A stretch of 64,000 bases of DNA from Avoscillospira_A sp052117125 (lineage in GTDB: Bacteria > Bacillota > Clostridia > Oscillospirales > Oscillospiraceae): NCBI RefSeq assembly GCF_052117125.1, contig NZ_JBQKJT010000006.1, forward strand, positions 124,001 to 188,000, given 5' to 3'. The position numbers and the translations under genes were made by a program. The notes beneath the pieces are model-generated. The model was not told the DNA's origin. It did no database searches and was given only the letters and a program-made list of their open reading frames with translations. This document shows positions 25,968 through 34,408 of this stretch, piece after piece (within the stretch, counting starts at the first letter, position 1; every line of letters starts with the position of its first letter).

Positions 25968-27803
25968 TCACGGTTGCAGAGACGCCAACAGGGTCTCCAC
26001 GGTGGTTTCACTGCTCACGCCGATGCGCAGCATGGCGCAGAGACTCTGGGGCAGACCCCGGACCACGGTGTTGACCCCCGGATTGGTGGACAGGGTCACC
26101 TCCACGCCCAGGTCCCGCAGCACTGCCGACGTCAGCGTGGTATAGAGCCCCGTGGGGAACGCCAGCGCCGTCACAGGTTCCCCCGTGGCCGCTTCCAGCA
26201 GGTCCCGGCTGGTGGTAAAGTCCTCGGTCAGAGCCGCCACATAGTCGCTTTCCGACTCCCCGGCCAGGGGCAGGATATTCTCCCGAACCGGGCCGCCGCT
26301 TTCGTAGGGCGCCCACTGGTGCATATCATAGGTGTGGCTCTGGATGGAAATCAGGCCGGACGCCACCATTTCCGCCGCCTGTTCATAGGAGAAATGGGGC
26401 GTCATATCGTAGTCCGTATCCTTATAGGTATCCTTGCCCACGGACACCCCGATGACAAAAATGGTGGCTTTCAGATTCCGCTCCCGCAAAATGGGATAGG
26501 CCAGTTCATAATTGCTGCTGTAACCATCGTCAAAGGTGATCGCCACGGGCTTTTCCGGCAGGTCGCCGCCGTGGTTGACATAGTTTACCACTTCCTGTAG
26601 GGAAACGGTGGTGTAACCGGCGTCCACCAGGGCGTCCATCTGGGCCCGGAACTGGTCCACCGTCACGGCGCCGGAACCGTCGTCTTCCTCCACAATATGA
26701 TGGTACATCAAAATGGGTACCTGGGCACTGTTCTCCGCCGCGTCCATGGGCTGGGCCGTCAGGCTCTTGGCCAGATGGTCCGAAACATTGTCCTCCGTCA
26801 CATAGACGCCGAAGTCGTCGGGCATCCACACGGAATCGTCTCCGGCCATGCGGGCCACCATCATTTCCCCCACACAGTTGCGGAAGTGGGTGGCGTCATA
26901 GAAGTACCGGGGCTCCCAGCTGAGGGACGAGCAGGAAAAATCCCAATAGGGCGTCACCTGGGCCAGCTGGGTATAGAAGTGCTCCACCGAACCGGGCTGA
27001 TACTTGTTGAAGTAGGCCCCGTAGATGGGCGCTGTGACCACCACGAAGTTGACGCCCTTTTCCGCGCAGGCGTCCCGGATGGCGGCCACGCTGCGCATGC
27101 AGTTTTCCGTCTGGTACAGGCCCACGGTCCCCGACTGGTCCAGGGTAGTGAAGTCGGAATAGGCGGCCAGATACGTCTCCAGGTTCCCGATGGGTTCCAC
27201 ATCCCGAACCCGCTTGTCATAGGTGCCCGTCTCCTCGTCGAAGACATCGAAGGACTGGGGCAGAAGGGTGTCGGTCTCCAAACTCTGGAGCTTGGCGTAA
27301 CCATACCGGGGGTTTGCCAGCAGATACCGGGTGTAATAGGTGAACGCCGGCAGGTCCGGGTCCTCCAAATAGTGCAGTCCATAAGTCAGTGGGTCGCTTT
27401 CCGTATCATAGGAAGCGCCGTCGCTGATCTCAATGTTCAGAACCAGATTCTCCACCTGGTAGTTGTCCAACAAATAGTTGGCGATCTTCTCACAGTCGGC
27501 CATGTCGGCCCCGTACATGATCATATTGTAAAAGCTGGCGTCATACAGCGCGTTGAGGGCTTCCGTGGGCAGGGAGCTGCTGGAGGAACAGCCGATGACG
27601 TAGGAATTGTATTCCTCGTGGTGCTGCCGCAAATAGGAAACCTTGGCAACCCGGGGGTTGTTGGTCTCGTCATAGGAAAACCACTGGAAAAAGCGGTCCC
27701 CAAAGGCCCCGAAGGGGTCGGTCACATAGTTGAACGCCATCAGCGCCAGCACCAGGGCCGCCGCCGTGGCGCAGAACATCAAAAACCATCGTTTCGGTTG
27801 CAA
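25968..27803 (-). CDS. Membrane-anchored SGNH (DltD/AlgJ-like) domain fused to a polysaccharide deacetylase
   Basis: 611 aa, extracellular, anchored by one N-terminal helix (~6-25). Residues ~30-345 resemble the DltD/AlgJ-type SGNH hydrolase fold: a Ser-rich elbow VIGCSSSSSLPTEAL (Ser73 candidate nucleophile) and the terminal DATHF (Asp303, His306) complete a Ser-Asp-His triad. Residues ~360-611 are a NodB-type carbohydrate deacetylase resembling PgaB/IcaB: ILMYHHI, AITFDDGYSS (Asp425, Asp426) and IQSHTYDMH (His490, His495) give the metal and catalytic residues; AFPTG replaces the usual R-x-P-Y-G. It follows MBOAT by 12 bases. Start is TTG at 27803, with GGTGAT upstream. Domain calls are firm; the polymer acted on is unknown. 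Confidence 0.8.
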   Translation of the reverse strand: MQPKRWFLMFCATAAALVLALMAFNYVTDPFGAFGDRFFQWFSYDETNNPRVAKVSYLRQHHEEYNSYVIGCSSSSSLPTEALNALYDASFYNMIMYGADMADCEKIANYLLDNYQVENLVLNIEISDGASYDTESDPLTYGLHYLEDPDLPAFTYYTRYLLANPRYGYAKLQSLETDTLLPQSFDVFDEETGTYDKRVRDVEPIGNLETYLAAYSDFTTLDQSGTVGLYQTENCMRSVAAIRDACAEKGVNFVVVTAPIYGAYFNKYQPGSVEHFYTQLAQVTPYWDFSCSSLSWEPRYFYDATHFRNCVGEMMVARMAGDDSVWMPDDFGVYVTEDNVSDHLAKSLTAQPMDAAENSAQVPILMYHHIVEEDDGSGAVTVDQFRAQMDALVDAGYTTVSLQEVVNYVNHGGDLPEKPVAITFDDGYSSNYELAYPILRERNLKATIFVIGVSVGKDTYKDTDYDMTPHFSYEQAAEMVASGLISIQSHTYDMHQWAPYESGGPVRENILPLAGESESDYVAALTEDFTTSRDLLEAATGEPVTALAFPTGLYTTLTSAVLRDLGVEVTLSTNPGVNTVVRGLPQSLCAMLRIGVSSETTVETLLASLQP

Positions 27804-27815
27804 GGGATCACCGCC

Positions 27816-29372
27816 TTAATACTGTCCGTAGATAAAGGAAGAGGAAATATAACCGGCCCGGAACACGCCCAGCAGCAGAATGACGATCAGTGGCACGGCA
27901 ATGGCAAGCCACTGGACCAATCCGTTCTGCCGTTCCAGCGTCTCCCGCACCTTACCGCCCCGCTCCTGGAATGTCTCCACCGCCAGGACCACCGCCGTAC
28001 CCAGGCCGATGATGGCCCAGTCGGTGCCGGTGATACCCAGCTGGAGTAGGGTGCCGTCCCACAGCTGGGAGGGTACCGGGTGCAGGATGGTGGTAGCCAT
28101 GAGGCTCAGGGCCACCAGCAGCCGGGGCGACGAACCGATATACCGGCCAAAGAGCACAATCAGCCACGTCCGGGCCATGGTGAAGAAGTGATAGCCCCGG
28201 GACTTGTCGTTGATGTGCAATGCCTGTTTCCAGGCCAGGAACCGGTGCTCCATCAGCATGGAAATGGTAATCAGGGAACCGTTCCAGATGCCGTAGACAA
28301 AGTACCGGAAGTTGACGCCGTGCCAGATGCCGATGACCAGATAGACCACAAACGTGGCTGCCGACGTGGCCAGAATCTTGCCGGGCAGACCGCCCAGGTG
28401 GCGGCGGCCCCATTTGCCCAGCTTGGCAAAGGGTTTTGAGAGGGACAGGGGGTAAAAGAGGTAGTCCCGCATCCAATGGCCCAAGCTCACATGCCAGCGC
28501 CGCCAGTAGTCGGCCAGGGATGTGGCGAAAATGGGCCGCAGGAAGTTCTCAGCCATGTCGATGCCGAAGATCTGCGCCACGCCCCGGGTGATATCGATAC
28601 CGCCGGAGAAATCACAGTACAGCTGGACGCTGTAGGCCAGAATGCCCACAAAAATCACCGCGCCGCCGTAGGGGCAATTCTCCCCGATGACGGTGTTGAC
28701 CACCACCGCCGCCCGGTCGGCAATGACCATCTTTTTAAAGTAGCCCCACATGGCCAGCTGGATGCCCCGGTCCACCATGCGCCAATCCACAGAGCGCTGG
28801 GCCAGCAGCTGTGGGGCCAGCGCGTCATAGCGCCCAATGGGACCTTGGACCATCTGGGGGAAAAACGACACAAACAGCAGGTATTTGGCCAGATTCCGCT
28901 GGGCCGCATACTTGCTGCGATAGACGTCGATGACGTAGCCCACCGACTGAAAGGTGAAGAAGGACAGGCCCAGGGGCATCAGAAACTCCCACCGGGGCAG
29001 CACCTGCTCCACCGCCGCCGGAAAAAGGGCCACGGTTGTATTCCAGTATTTCATCACATAGACCAGGCCGAAGCACAGCAGGGCGGCGACGGCCACCACG
29101 GCTTTTTTCCGCCGTTTGATCCGCTGCTGTCCGGCCTTGTCCCCCTTTGGGAGGGCCTTGCGGGCATTGTTCATCCGTTCCAGCACCAGTCCGGCTCCCC
29201 AGGTGACGGCGGCAATGGCAAAGAGCCACACCATGGCCCCCAGGCCGCCGACCGCATAAAATACCAGACTCAGCGCCAGCAGCACCGGCCACTGGGTATG
29301 GCGGTGGAGCACATAGTACACCACCGCACCGGCGGCCACCAGCAGGAGAAACTCCCAGGAAGTGAACGCCAT
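27816..29372 (-). CDS. MBOAT family O-acyltransferase (AlgI/DltB-like)
   Basis: 518 aa polytopic membrane protein. MBOAT landmarks: FFTFQSVGYVIDVYR, FVSFFPQMVQGPIGRY, YCDFSGGIDITRG, the SLADYWRRWHVSLGHWMRDY block and the catalytic-His motif GIWHGVNFRYF. These match AlgI/PatA more closely than classical short DltB, and the chain is about 100 residues longer than DltB because of an extended C-terminal membrane part. It should move an acyl or aminoacyl group from the carrier protein across the membrane to an extracellular acceptor. It starts 3 bases after the carrier gene stop. Confidence 0.9.
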   Translation of the reverse strand: MAFTSWEFLLLVAAGAVVYYVLHRHTQWPVLLALSLVFYAVGGLGAMVWLFAIAAVTWGAGLVLERMNNARKALPKGDKAGQQRIKRRKKAVVAVAALLCFGLVYVMKYWNTTVALFPAAVEQVLPRWEFLMPLGLSFFTFQSVGYVIDVYRSKYAAQRNLAKYLLFVSFFPQMVQGPIGRYDALAPQLLAQRSVDWRMVDRGIQLAMWGYFKKMVIADRAAVVVNTVIGENCPYGGAVIFVGILAYSVQLYCDFSGGIDITRGVAQIFGIDMAENFLRPIFATSLADYWRRWHVSLGHWMRDYLFYPLSLSKPFAKLGKWGRRHLGGLPGKILATSAATFVVYLVIGIWHGVNFRYFVYGIWNGSLITISMLMEHRFLAWKQALHINDKSRGYHFFTMARTWLIVLFGRYIGSSPRLLVALSLMATTILHPVPSQLWDGTLLQLGITGTDWAIIGLGTAVVLAVETFQERGGKVRETLERQNGLVQWLAIAVPLIVILLLGVFRAGYISSSFIYGQY

Positions 29373-29375
29373 GGC

Positions 29376-29603
29376 TTACTCCTGGAGCTGCTCGATGAGC
29401 GCGGCGATGGCGTCCACAGAGTTGAAATTCTCCGGCAGCAGGTCCTCCACGTTGATCTCCACGTCGAAGACGTCCATCAGCTCGGTAACGATGTTGACAA
29501 TGTCCAGGGAATCCACCAGCCCGTCGTCGATGAGGGCCGTCTCCGCAGCAAAATCCACACCGGGGCAGATTTCGGACATGATCTGGATGATTTTCTCTTT
29601 CAT
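29376..29603 (-). CDS. Acyl/aminoacyl carrier protein (DltC-like)
   Basis: 75 aa four-helix carrier protein with the phosphopantetheine site LVDSLDIV (Ser32). Located between an adenylation enzyme and an MBOAT, so it most likely carries an activated amino acid, as DltC does for D-alanine, rather than serving fatty acid synthesis. The start at 29603 (ATG) follows GGAGGAAAGGA. Confidence 0.9.
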   Translation of the reverse strand: MKEKIIQIMSEICPGVDFAAETALIDDGLVDSLDIVNIVTELMDVFDVEINVEDLLPENFNSVDAIAALIEQLQE

Positions 29604-29649
29604 ATACAAATTCCTTTCCTCCGGCCGGGCCGGATCGCATTGGTATGGG

Positions 29650-31167
29650 TTACTGACCGTCGCCCAGGAAACGGGCCTTGAGCTGTACCCGGTCGATTTT
29701 GCCGTTGCCGTTGTAGGGCATCTGCTCCAACCGCTCGTAGAGGTTGGGCATCATATATTTGGGTACCGCCTGCCGCATGGCCTTCGCCAGTTCCATCGGC
29801 TCCACGCTGCCCGTATAGACGCAGAGAATCCGGTCCCGGCCCTCGTCAAAGAGACAGGCCGCCGCCTCCACGCCGTCCTGGCCGTGGAGGGCCACTTCGA
29901 TCTCTCCCAGTTCGATGCGGTAGCCCATGTGTTTGATCTGGCCGTCCCGGCGGGACAGAAAGTAGAACAGGCCGTCCCGCTCCACAGCCATATCGCCGGT
30001 GCGGTAGATGCGCCGGGGATAGTGGGGGCAGCGGGGATCGGGGATAAACGCCGCCGCCGTCTTCTCCGGGTCCCGATAGTAGCCGTGGGCCAGACCGGTC
30101 CCCCGGATGCACAGCTCGCCGGGCTGGCCGGGGGCCACAGGCCGCAGGTCCTCTCCCAGCAAAAACAGCTCCTTGTTGGCGCAGGCCCGTCCGATGGGAA
30201 TGGATTCGTCATCGGCAAAGTCCCGCTCCACCCGGTACCATGCCGCGTCCACGGTGGTCTCTGTTGGGCCGTAGAGGTTGATATACGCGGCGTCGGGCAT
30301 GGCCTGCCGCCACGCCCGCAAATCCGGCGCCCGCAGGGCTTCGCCGCCCACCAGCACCTTTTGCAGCGTGGGAATGGACCGGTCCACCAAAACACCGGAG
30401 GCCGCCACAAGATGGAAGGCCGAGGTGGCCCACTGGAGGGCCGTCACACCCTTTTCGTTGAGGAAGTCCACCAACAGTTTCGGGAACATAAACAGTTTTT
30501 TGGGGATGATCTCACAGGTGGCGCCGCATTGGATGGTCATATAGAGGTCCTTTACCGAACCGTCAAAGTAGAACGGGGCCTGATTGCCCAGGGTGTCCCG
30601 CTCCGTGAACTGTCCGGCCTCTGCAAGCCATTGGGCCAAATCCATGACGCCCCGGTGGTGGCAGACAATGCCCTTGGGCACGCCGGTGGAGCCGGAGGTA
30701 AAGATGATATACACCGGGTCCGTATCCACCACCAGCGCCCGCCGGGCCGCCAGCAAATCATTGTCCACCGGGTCCTCCGTGTGGGCGGAAATCGGCTCCA
30801 GAGGATACCGGTCCCGCAGCGCGGCGGCCAGCTTCTCCTGGCCATCGTCATAGAGGACCACCGGCGATTCCAGCTGATCGAGGATGGATTCCAGCCGCTG
30901 CCGGGGCATCTGCGGGTCCAGGGGCACGTAGCAGCAGCCGCATTGGAGGGCCGCCAGAAAGGCCACGGGACTGTTGACGCACCGGTCGGCCAGGACGGCA
31001 ATGGGCGTGCCGTTGTCCGGGACCTTCCGGGCCAGCCAGGTACCCAGCCGTCGGGACCGGTCCTCCAATTCCCCAAAGGTCACCGCGCCGTGCTCGTCGG
31101 CAAAGGCCGTCTTGTCCCCCAGACGCGCCGCCGTGGCCTCCAGGTATTCCAGCACACTTCTCTGCAT
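29650..31167 (-). CDS. Amino acid adenylation enzyme (DltA-like)
   Basis: 505 aa stand-alone adenylation domain. Core motifs: YIIFTSGSTGVPKGI (A3), FDGSV (A4, with the Asp that holds the amino group of the substrate), NLYGPTETT (A5), YRTGDMA (A7), GYRIELGEIE (A8) and NGKIDR (A10, catalytic Lys). Length and the FDxSV motif fit DltA, D-alanine-carrier ligase; another small amino acid is possible. First gene of the six-gene run. The ATG at 31167 has AGGAGA upstream; the longer open frame has no ribosome site and enters the promoter. Confidence 0.88.
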   Translation of the reverse strand: MQRSVLEYLEATAARLGDKTAFADEHGAVTFGELEDRSRRLGTWLARKVPDNGTPIAVLADRCVNSPVAFLAALQCGCCYVPLDPQMPRQRLESILDQLESPVVLYDDGQEKLAAALRDRYPLEPISAHTEDPVDNDLLAARRALVVDTDPVYIIFTSGSTGVPKGIVCHHRGVMDLAQWLAEAGQFTERDTLGNQAPFYFDGSVKDLYMTIQCGATCEIIPKKLFMFPKLLVDFLNEKGVTALQWATSAFHLVAASGVLVDRSIPTLQKVLVGGEALRAPDLRAWRQAMPDAAYINLYGPTETTVDAAWYRVERDFADDESIPIGRACANKELFLLGEDLRPVAPGQPGELCIRGTGLAHGYYRDPEKTAAAFIPDPRCPHYPRRIYRTGDMAVERDGLFYFLSRRDGQIKHMGYRIELGEIEVALHGQDGVEAAACLFDEGRDRILCVYTGSVEPMELAKAMRQAVPKYMMPNLYERLEQMPYNGNGKIDRVQLKARFLGDGQ

Positions 31168-31282
31168 GGGCGTTCCATCTCCTGTCGCGGCATTTCTGCC
31201 GGATTTCTCCCCACCGCACCGGGGATTCCGGCAAAAATCGGGGCAAATACACACAATCTTCTGCCATATGGCGTTCCGATAC

Positions 31283-31311
31283 AGTATACCATATTTCCCG
31301 GACGGAGTAAA
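31283..31311 (-). promoter_or_regulatory. Promoter of the dlt-like operon
   Basis: Minus strand TTTACT (31306-31311) and TATACT (31283-31288) with 17-base spacing, giving a ~110-base leader. Between here and the purE promoter (31312-31535) no gene is seen. Confidence 0.55.
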
Positions 31312-31535
31312 GCCGCAATCTCCCGCAGTTTCCCTGCCGGCCATGGGCAAAAACTTTCCGCGCCCTATAGCCGGAACGCGGAAAAAATGGTATACTGTCA
31401 CCGTGGGGAGACGCCATACTCCCTAAAAATTTGTTAGGTGCGCAAACTATCTGTAAAAGTCAAACTGCACAAGGTTTTTCGCCAAAAATCGCCGTTTTTT
31501 CTACGGCAATTTGTCAAGTTCATCCATTCCCCGCC

Positions 31536-31565
31536 TTGACAGGACCCGCCGGATTATTGTATTAT
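31536..31565 (+). promoter_or_regulatory. Promoter of the purine operon
   Basis: TTGACA (31536-31541) and TATTAT (31560-31565), 18-base spacing, directly before the ZTP riboswitch. Confidence 0.75.
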
Positions 31566-31572
31566 GCAACCA

Positions 31573-31656
31573 GTGGTTTTTGTGACTGACGGAATTGAAG
31601 TGGAGTACCACAAGGGAGCAAAAACCGGGACATTCATGCCGACCGTCTGGGCAGTC
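31573..31656 (+). promoter_or_regulatory. ZTP (pfl) riboswitch controlling the purine operon
   Basis: Matches the pfl motif that senses ZTP/ZMP, the AICAR nucleotides that build up when 10-formyl-THF runs short. P1 is formed by GGTTTTTG and CAAAAACC (31575-31582 with ~31619-31626). The conserved GTGACTGACGG follows P1's 5' strand, then a small GTGG/CCAC hairpin and GGGAGC. After a variable linker comes the second subdomain with GCCGACCGTCTGGGC, matching the conserved 3' pseudoknot/P3 strand. The final CTGGGC is also the 5' arm of the terminator, so ligand binding should prevent termination and switch the operon on. Confidence 0.88.
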
Positions 31657-31693
31657 CTACCGAATGGGGTAGGACTGCCCAGTTTTGTTTTTT
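31647..31693 (+). terminator. Attenuator terminator of the ZTP riboswitch
   Basis: A 15-bp perfect stem (31647-31661 with 31668-31682) followed by TTTTGTTTTTT. Overlaps the 3' conserved part of the aptamer by about 10 bases. Confidence 0.88.
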
Positions 31694-31714
31694 CGGACAC
31701 AGGAGGTACGATTC

Positions 31715-32209
31715 ATGAAGAAAGTAGCCATTGTCATGGGCAGCGACAGCGACCGCCCCATTGTGGACAAAGCCGCCCAGACTTTGCGCCAGTACGGCGT
31801 ACCCTTTGAGGTACACGTCTACTCCGCCCACCGCACGCCGGAAGCCGCCGGGACCTTCGCCCGGGAGGCCGCCGCAAGCGGCATCGGCGTCATCATTGCG
31901 GCCGCCGGCAAGGCCGCCCATCTGGCAGGCGCCATGGCAGCCAATACGGTACTGCCCGTCATCGGCCTGCCCATCAAAAGCAGCAATTTAGACGGCATGG
32001 ACGCGCTCCTTTCCACGGTGCAGATGCCCTCTGGCATCCCGGTGGCCACGGTGGCCATTGACGGCGCAGTCAATGCCGCCTTGCTTTCCATTCAGATGCT
32101 GGCTCTCAGCGAACCGGAGCTGATGGAAAAGCTGCAAGCCGCCCGGCAGGAGGCCGCCGCCGCCGTGTTAGAAAAGAACCGCGCCATTGAGGCCGAATAC
32201 GCCCAATAA
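31715..32209 (+). CDS. purE: N5-carboxyaminoimidazole ribonucleotide mutase
   Basis: 164 aa class I PurE, with substrate-binding GSDSDRP, SAHRTPE and AAGKAAHL motifs. Rearranges N5-CAIR to CAIR in purine synthesis. AGGAGG is 8 bases before the ATG. No purK is adjacent; N5-CAIR must be made by an enzyme elsewhere or CO2 used directly. First gene after the attenuator. Confidence 0.95.
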   Translation: MKKVAIVMGSDSDRPIVDKAAQTLRQYGVPFEVHVYSAHRTPEAAGTFAREAAASGIGVIIAAAGKAAHLAGAMAANTVLPVIGLPIKSSNLDGMDALLSTVQMPSGIPVATVAIDGAVNAALLSIQMLALSEPELMEKLQAARQEAAAAVLEKNRAIEAEYAQ

Positions 32210-32252
32210 GTTTTTACATAGAAAAGAACAATCGTTTCGGAGGTATTGTATC

Positions 32253-32969
32253 ATGGAAAAGACCACCCAGCTGTACGAAGGCAAAGCCAAGAAGGTATTC
32301 GCCACCAACGATCCCCAGTACGTCATTGTATCCTATAAGGACGACGCCACGGCTTTCAACGGTGAGAAGAAGGGTACCATCGTCGGCAAGGGCGCCATCA
32401 ACAATCAGATGTCCAACCTGCTCATGCAGATGCTGGAGAAGCACGGCGTGCCCACCCACTTCGTGGAGCAGCTCAACGAGCGGGAAACCGTGGTCAAGAA
32501 GGTCGCCATCGTGCCCCTGGAAGTCATCGTCCGCAACATCTCCGCCGGTTCCTTTGCCAAGCGCTACGGCGTCAAGGAGGGCATCGTGTTCGATCAGCCC
32601 ACCTTTGAGTTCTCCTACAAGAACGACGACCTGGGCGATCCTCTGCTGAACACCAGCCATGCCCTGGCCCTGAAGCTGGCCACCGCCGAGGAGATCGACA
32701 CCATCCGCACCATGGCCCTCAAGGTCAATGACCTGCTGAAAGACTATTTCGCCAAGCTCAACGTGACCCTGGTGGATTTCAAGCTGGAGTTTGGCCGTCT
32801 GAGTGACGGCACCATCGTTCTGGCCGACGAGATCAGCCCCGACACCTGCCGCTTCTGGGACAGCACCACCGGTGAGAAGCTGGACAAGGACCGTTTCCGC
32901 CGGGATATGGGCGGCGTCGAGGAGGCCTATCAGGAGATGATGCGCCGTCTGACCGGTGAGGGCAAATAA
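32253..32969 (+). CDS. purC: SAICAR synthase
   Basis: 238 aa. LYEGKAKKVFAT, FNGEKKGTI, EVIVRNISAGSFAKRYG and LVDFKLEFGR are the family signatures. Joins aspartate to CAIR using ATP. The ATG at 32253 follows GGAGG; the reading frame is open further upstream into purE but those starts lack a ribosome site. Its stop overlaps the purF ATG by one base (TAATG). Confidence 0.96.
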   Translation: MEKTTQLYEGKAKKVFATNDPQYVIVSYKDDATAFNGEKKGTIVGKGAINNQMSNLLMQMLEKHGVPTHFVEQLNERETVVKKVAIVPLEVIVRNISAGSFAKRYGVKEGIVFDQPTFEFSYKNDDLGDPLLNTSHALALKLATAEEIDTIRTMALKVNDLLKDYFAKLNVTLVDFKLEFGRLSDGTIVLADEISPDTCRFWDSTTGEKLDKDRFRRDMGGVEEAYQEMMRRLTGEGK

Positions 32970-34408
32970 TGGGAAGCCTGCGTGAAGAATGCGGCGTTTT
33001 CGGTATCTTTTCCCCGGAGAAGCAGGATCTCGCCGCCAAGGCTTACTATGGCCTGTTCGCCTTGCAGCACCGGGGCCAGGAGAGCTGCGGCATCGTCGTC
33101 GGGGATGACGGTCTGTTCCGGTCCTATAAGGACACGGGTCTGGTGGGCGAGGTGTTCACCCCCACAGTCCTCTCCAGCCTGGGACAGGGTACCATGGTGG
33201 TGGGTCATGTCCGATACGGCACCACCGGCGGCAACGACCGGGCCAACGCCCAGCCCATTGTGGTCAACCATATCAAGGGCCGCATGGCCCTGGCCCACAA
33301 CGGCAACATCACCAACTCCGCAGAACTGAGAAAAGAGCTGGAGCTGTGCGGCTCCATCTTCCACACCACCTCCGACACGGAGGTCATCTCCTACATCATC
33401 ACCAAGGAGCGGCTGACGGCCCCCTCCATCGAGCAGGCCGTCAACAAGGCCATGGAGCGGATTCACGGCGCTTACTCCCTGGTCATCATGTCCCCTTCCA
33501 AGCTCATCGCCGCCCGGGACCGCCACGGCTTCCGCCCCCTGTGCTATGGCCAGATGGACGACGGCAGCTATGTGGTCGCCTCCGAAAGCTGCGCGTTGGA
33601 CGCCGTCGGCGCTCATTTCATCCGGGATATCCAGCCCGGTGAAATCGTGGTCTTCACCAAAGACGGCATCCGCACCATTGAAGACCACTGCGGCAAATCC
33701 CAGCAATCCATGTGTGTGTTTGAGTACATCTACTTCGCCCGGCCCGACTCCGTCATCGAGGGCTGCTCCGTCCACTCCGCCCGGGTTCGGGCCGGTGCGT
33801 ATCTGGCGCTGGAACATCCGGTCCAGGCCGATGTGGTGGTGGGCGTCCCCGACTCCGGCATCGACGCCGCCGTGGGCTTCGCCCGGCAGTCCGGCATCCC
33901 CTACGGCGTGGGCCTGATAAAAAACCGGTACATCGCCCGGACCTTCATCGCCCCCGGCCAGAGCAACCGGGAGGACAAGGTCCGCATCAAGCTGAACCCC
34001 GTCCGTTCCACCCTGGAGGGCAAGCGGGTGGTCCTCATTGACGATTCCATTGTCCGCGGTACCACCTCGGCCCGTCTGGTAAAGCTGGTCCGGGACGCGG
34101 GCGCCAAGGAAATCCACATGCGGATTTCCGCTCCCCCCTTCCTGAATCCCTGCTATTTCGGCACCGACATCGACTCCCGGGATATGCTCATTGCCTGCCA
34201 TCATACCATCGATGAGATTCGCGACATCATCGGTGTCGATTCCCTGGGCTATCTGAGCATTGACAGCGTCACCAAGCTGGCCGCCGAGGGCCATTGCAAG
34301 GGCTACTGCACCGGCTGCTTCAGCGGCGAGTATCCAGCCCCCATCCCCGAAAACACCGAAAAGAACAAGTTTGAGCGCAAGCTCTCGGAAAGTGAGGACG
34401 CAGAATGA
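32969..34408 (+). CDS. purF: Amidophosphoribosyltransferase (Fe-S type)
   Basis: 479 aa. A seven-residue propeptide MGSLREE precedes the catalytic Cys8. Glutaminase motifs (LQHRGQES, AHNGNITN) are followed by the PRPP loop VVLIDDSIVRGTTS. Four cysteines equivalent to the [4Fe-4S] ligands of B. subtilis PurF are present (CVFEYIYF, IACHHTI, YCTGC), so the enzyme should be oxygen-sensitive. Commits PRPP to purine synthesis. Overlaps purM by 4 bases. Confidence 0.97.
   Translation: MGSLREECGVFGIFSPEKQDLAAKAYYGLFALQHRGQESCGIVVGDDGLFRSYKDTGLVGEVFTPTVLSSLGQGTMVVGHVRYGTTGGNDRANAQPIVVNHIKGRMALAHNGNITNSAELRKELELCGSIFHTTSDTEVISYIITKERLTAPSIEQAVNKAMERIHGAYSLVIMSPSKLIAARDRHGFRPLCYGQMDDGSYVVASESCALDAVGAHFIRDIQPGEIVVFTKDGIRTIEDHCGKSQQSMCVFEYIYFARPDSVIEGCSVHSARVRAGAYLALEHPVQADVVVGVPDSGIDAAVGFARQSGIPYGVGLIKNRYIARTFIAPGQSNREDKVRIKLNPVRSTLEGKRVVLIDDSIVRGTTSARLVKLVRDAGAKEIHMRISAPPFLNPCYFGTDIDSRDMLIACHHTIDEIRDIIGVDSLGYLSIDSVTKLAAEGHCKGYCTGCFSGEYPAPIPENTEKNKFERKLSESEDAE

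Noticed and set aside
31573..31656. Guanine or THF riboswitch before purE
   Set aside because: The conserved cores of those classes are absent, while the ZTP motif elements are present in order.
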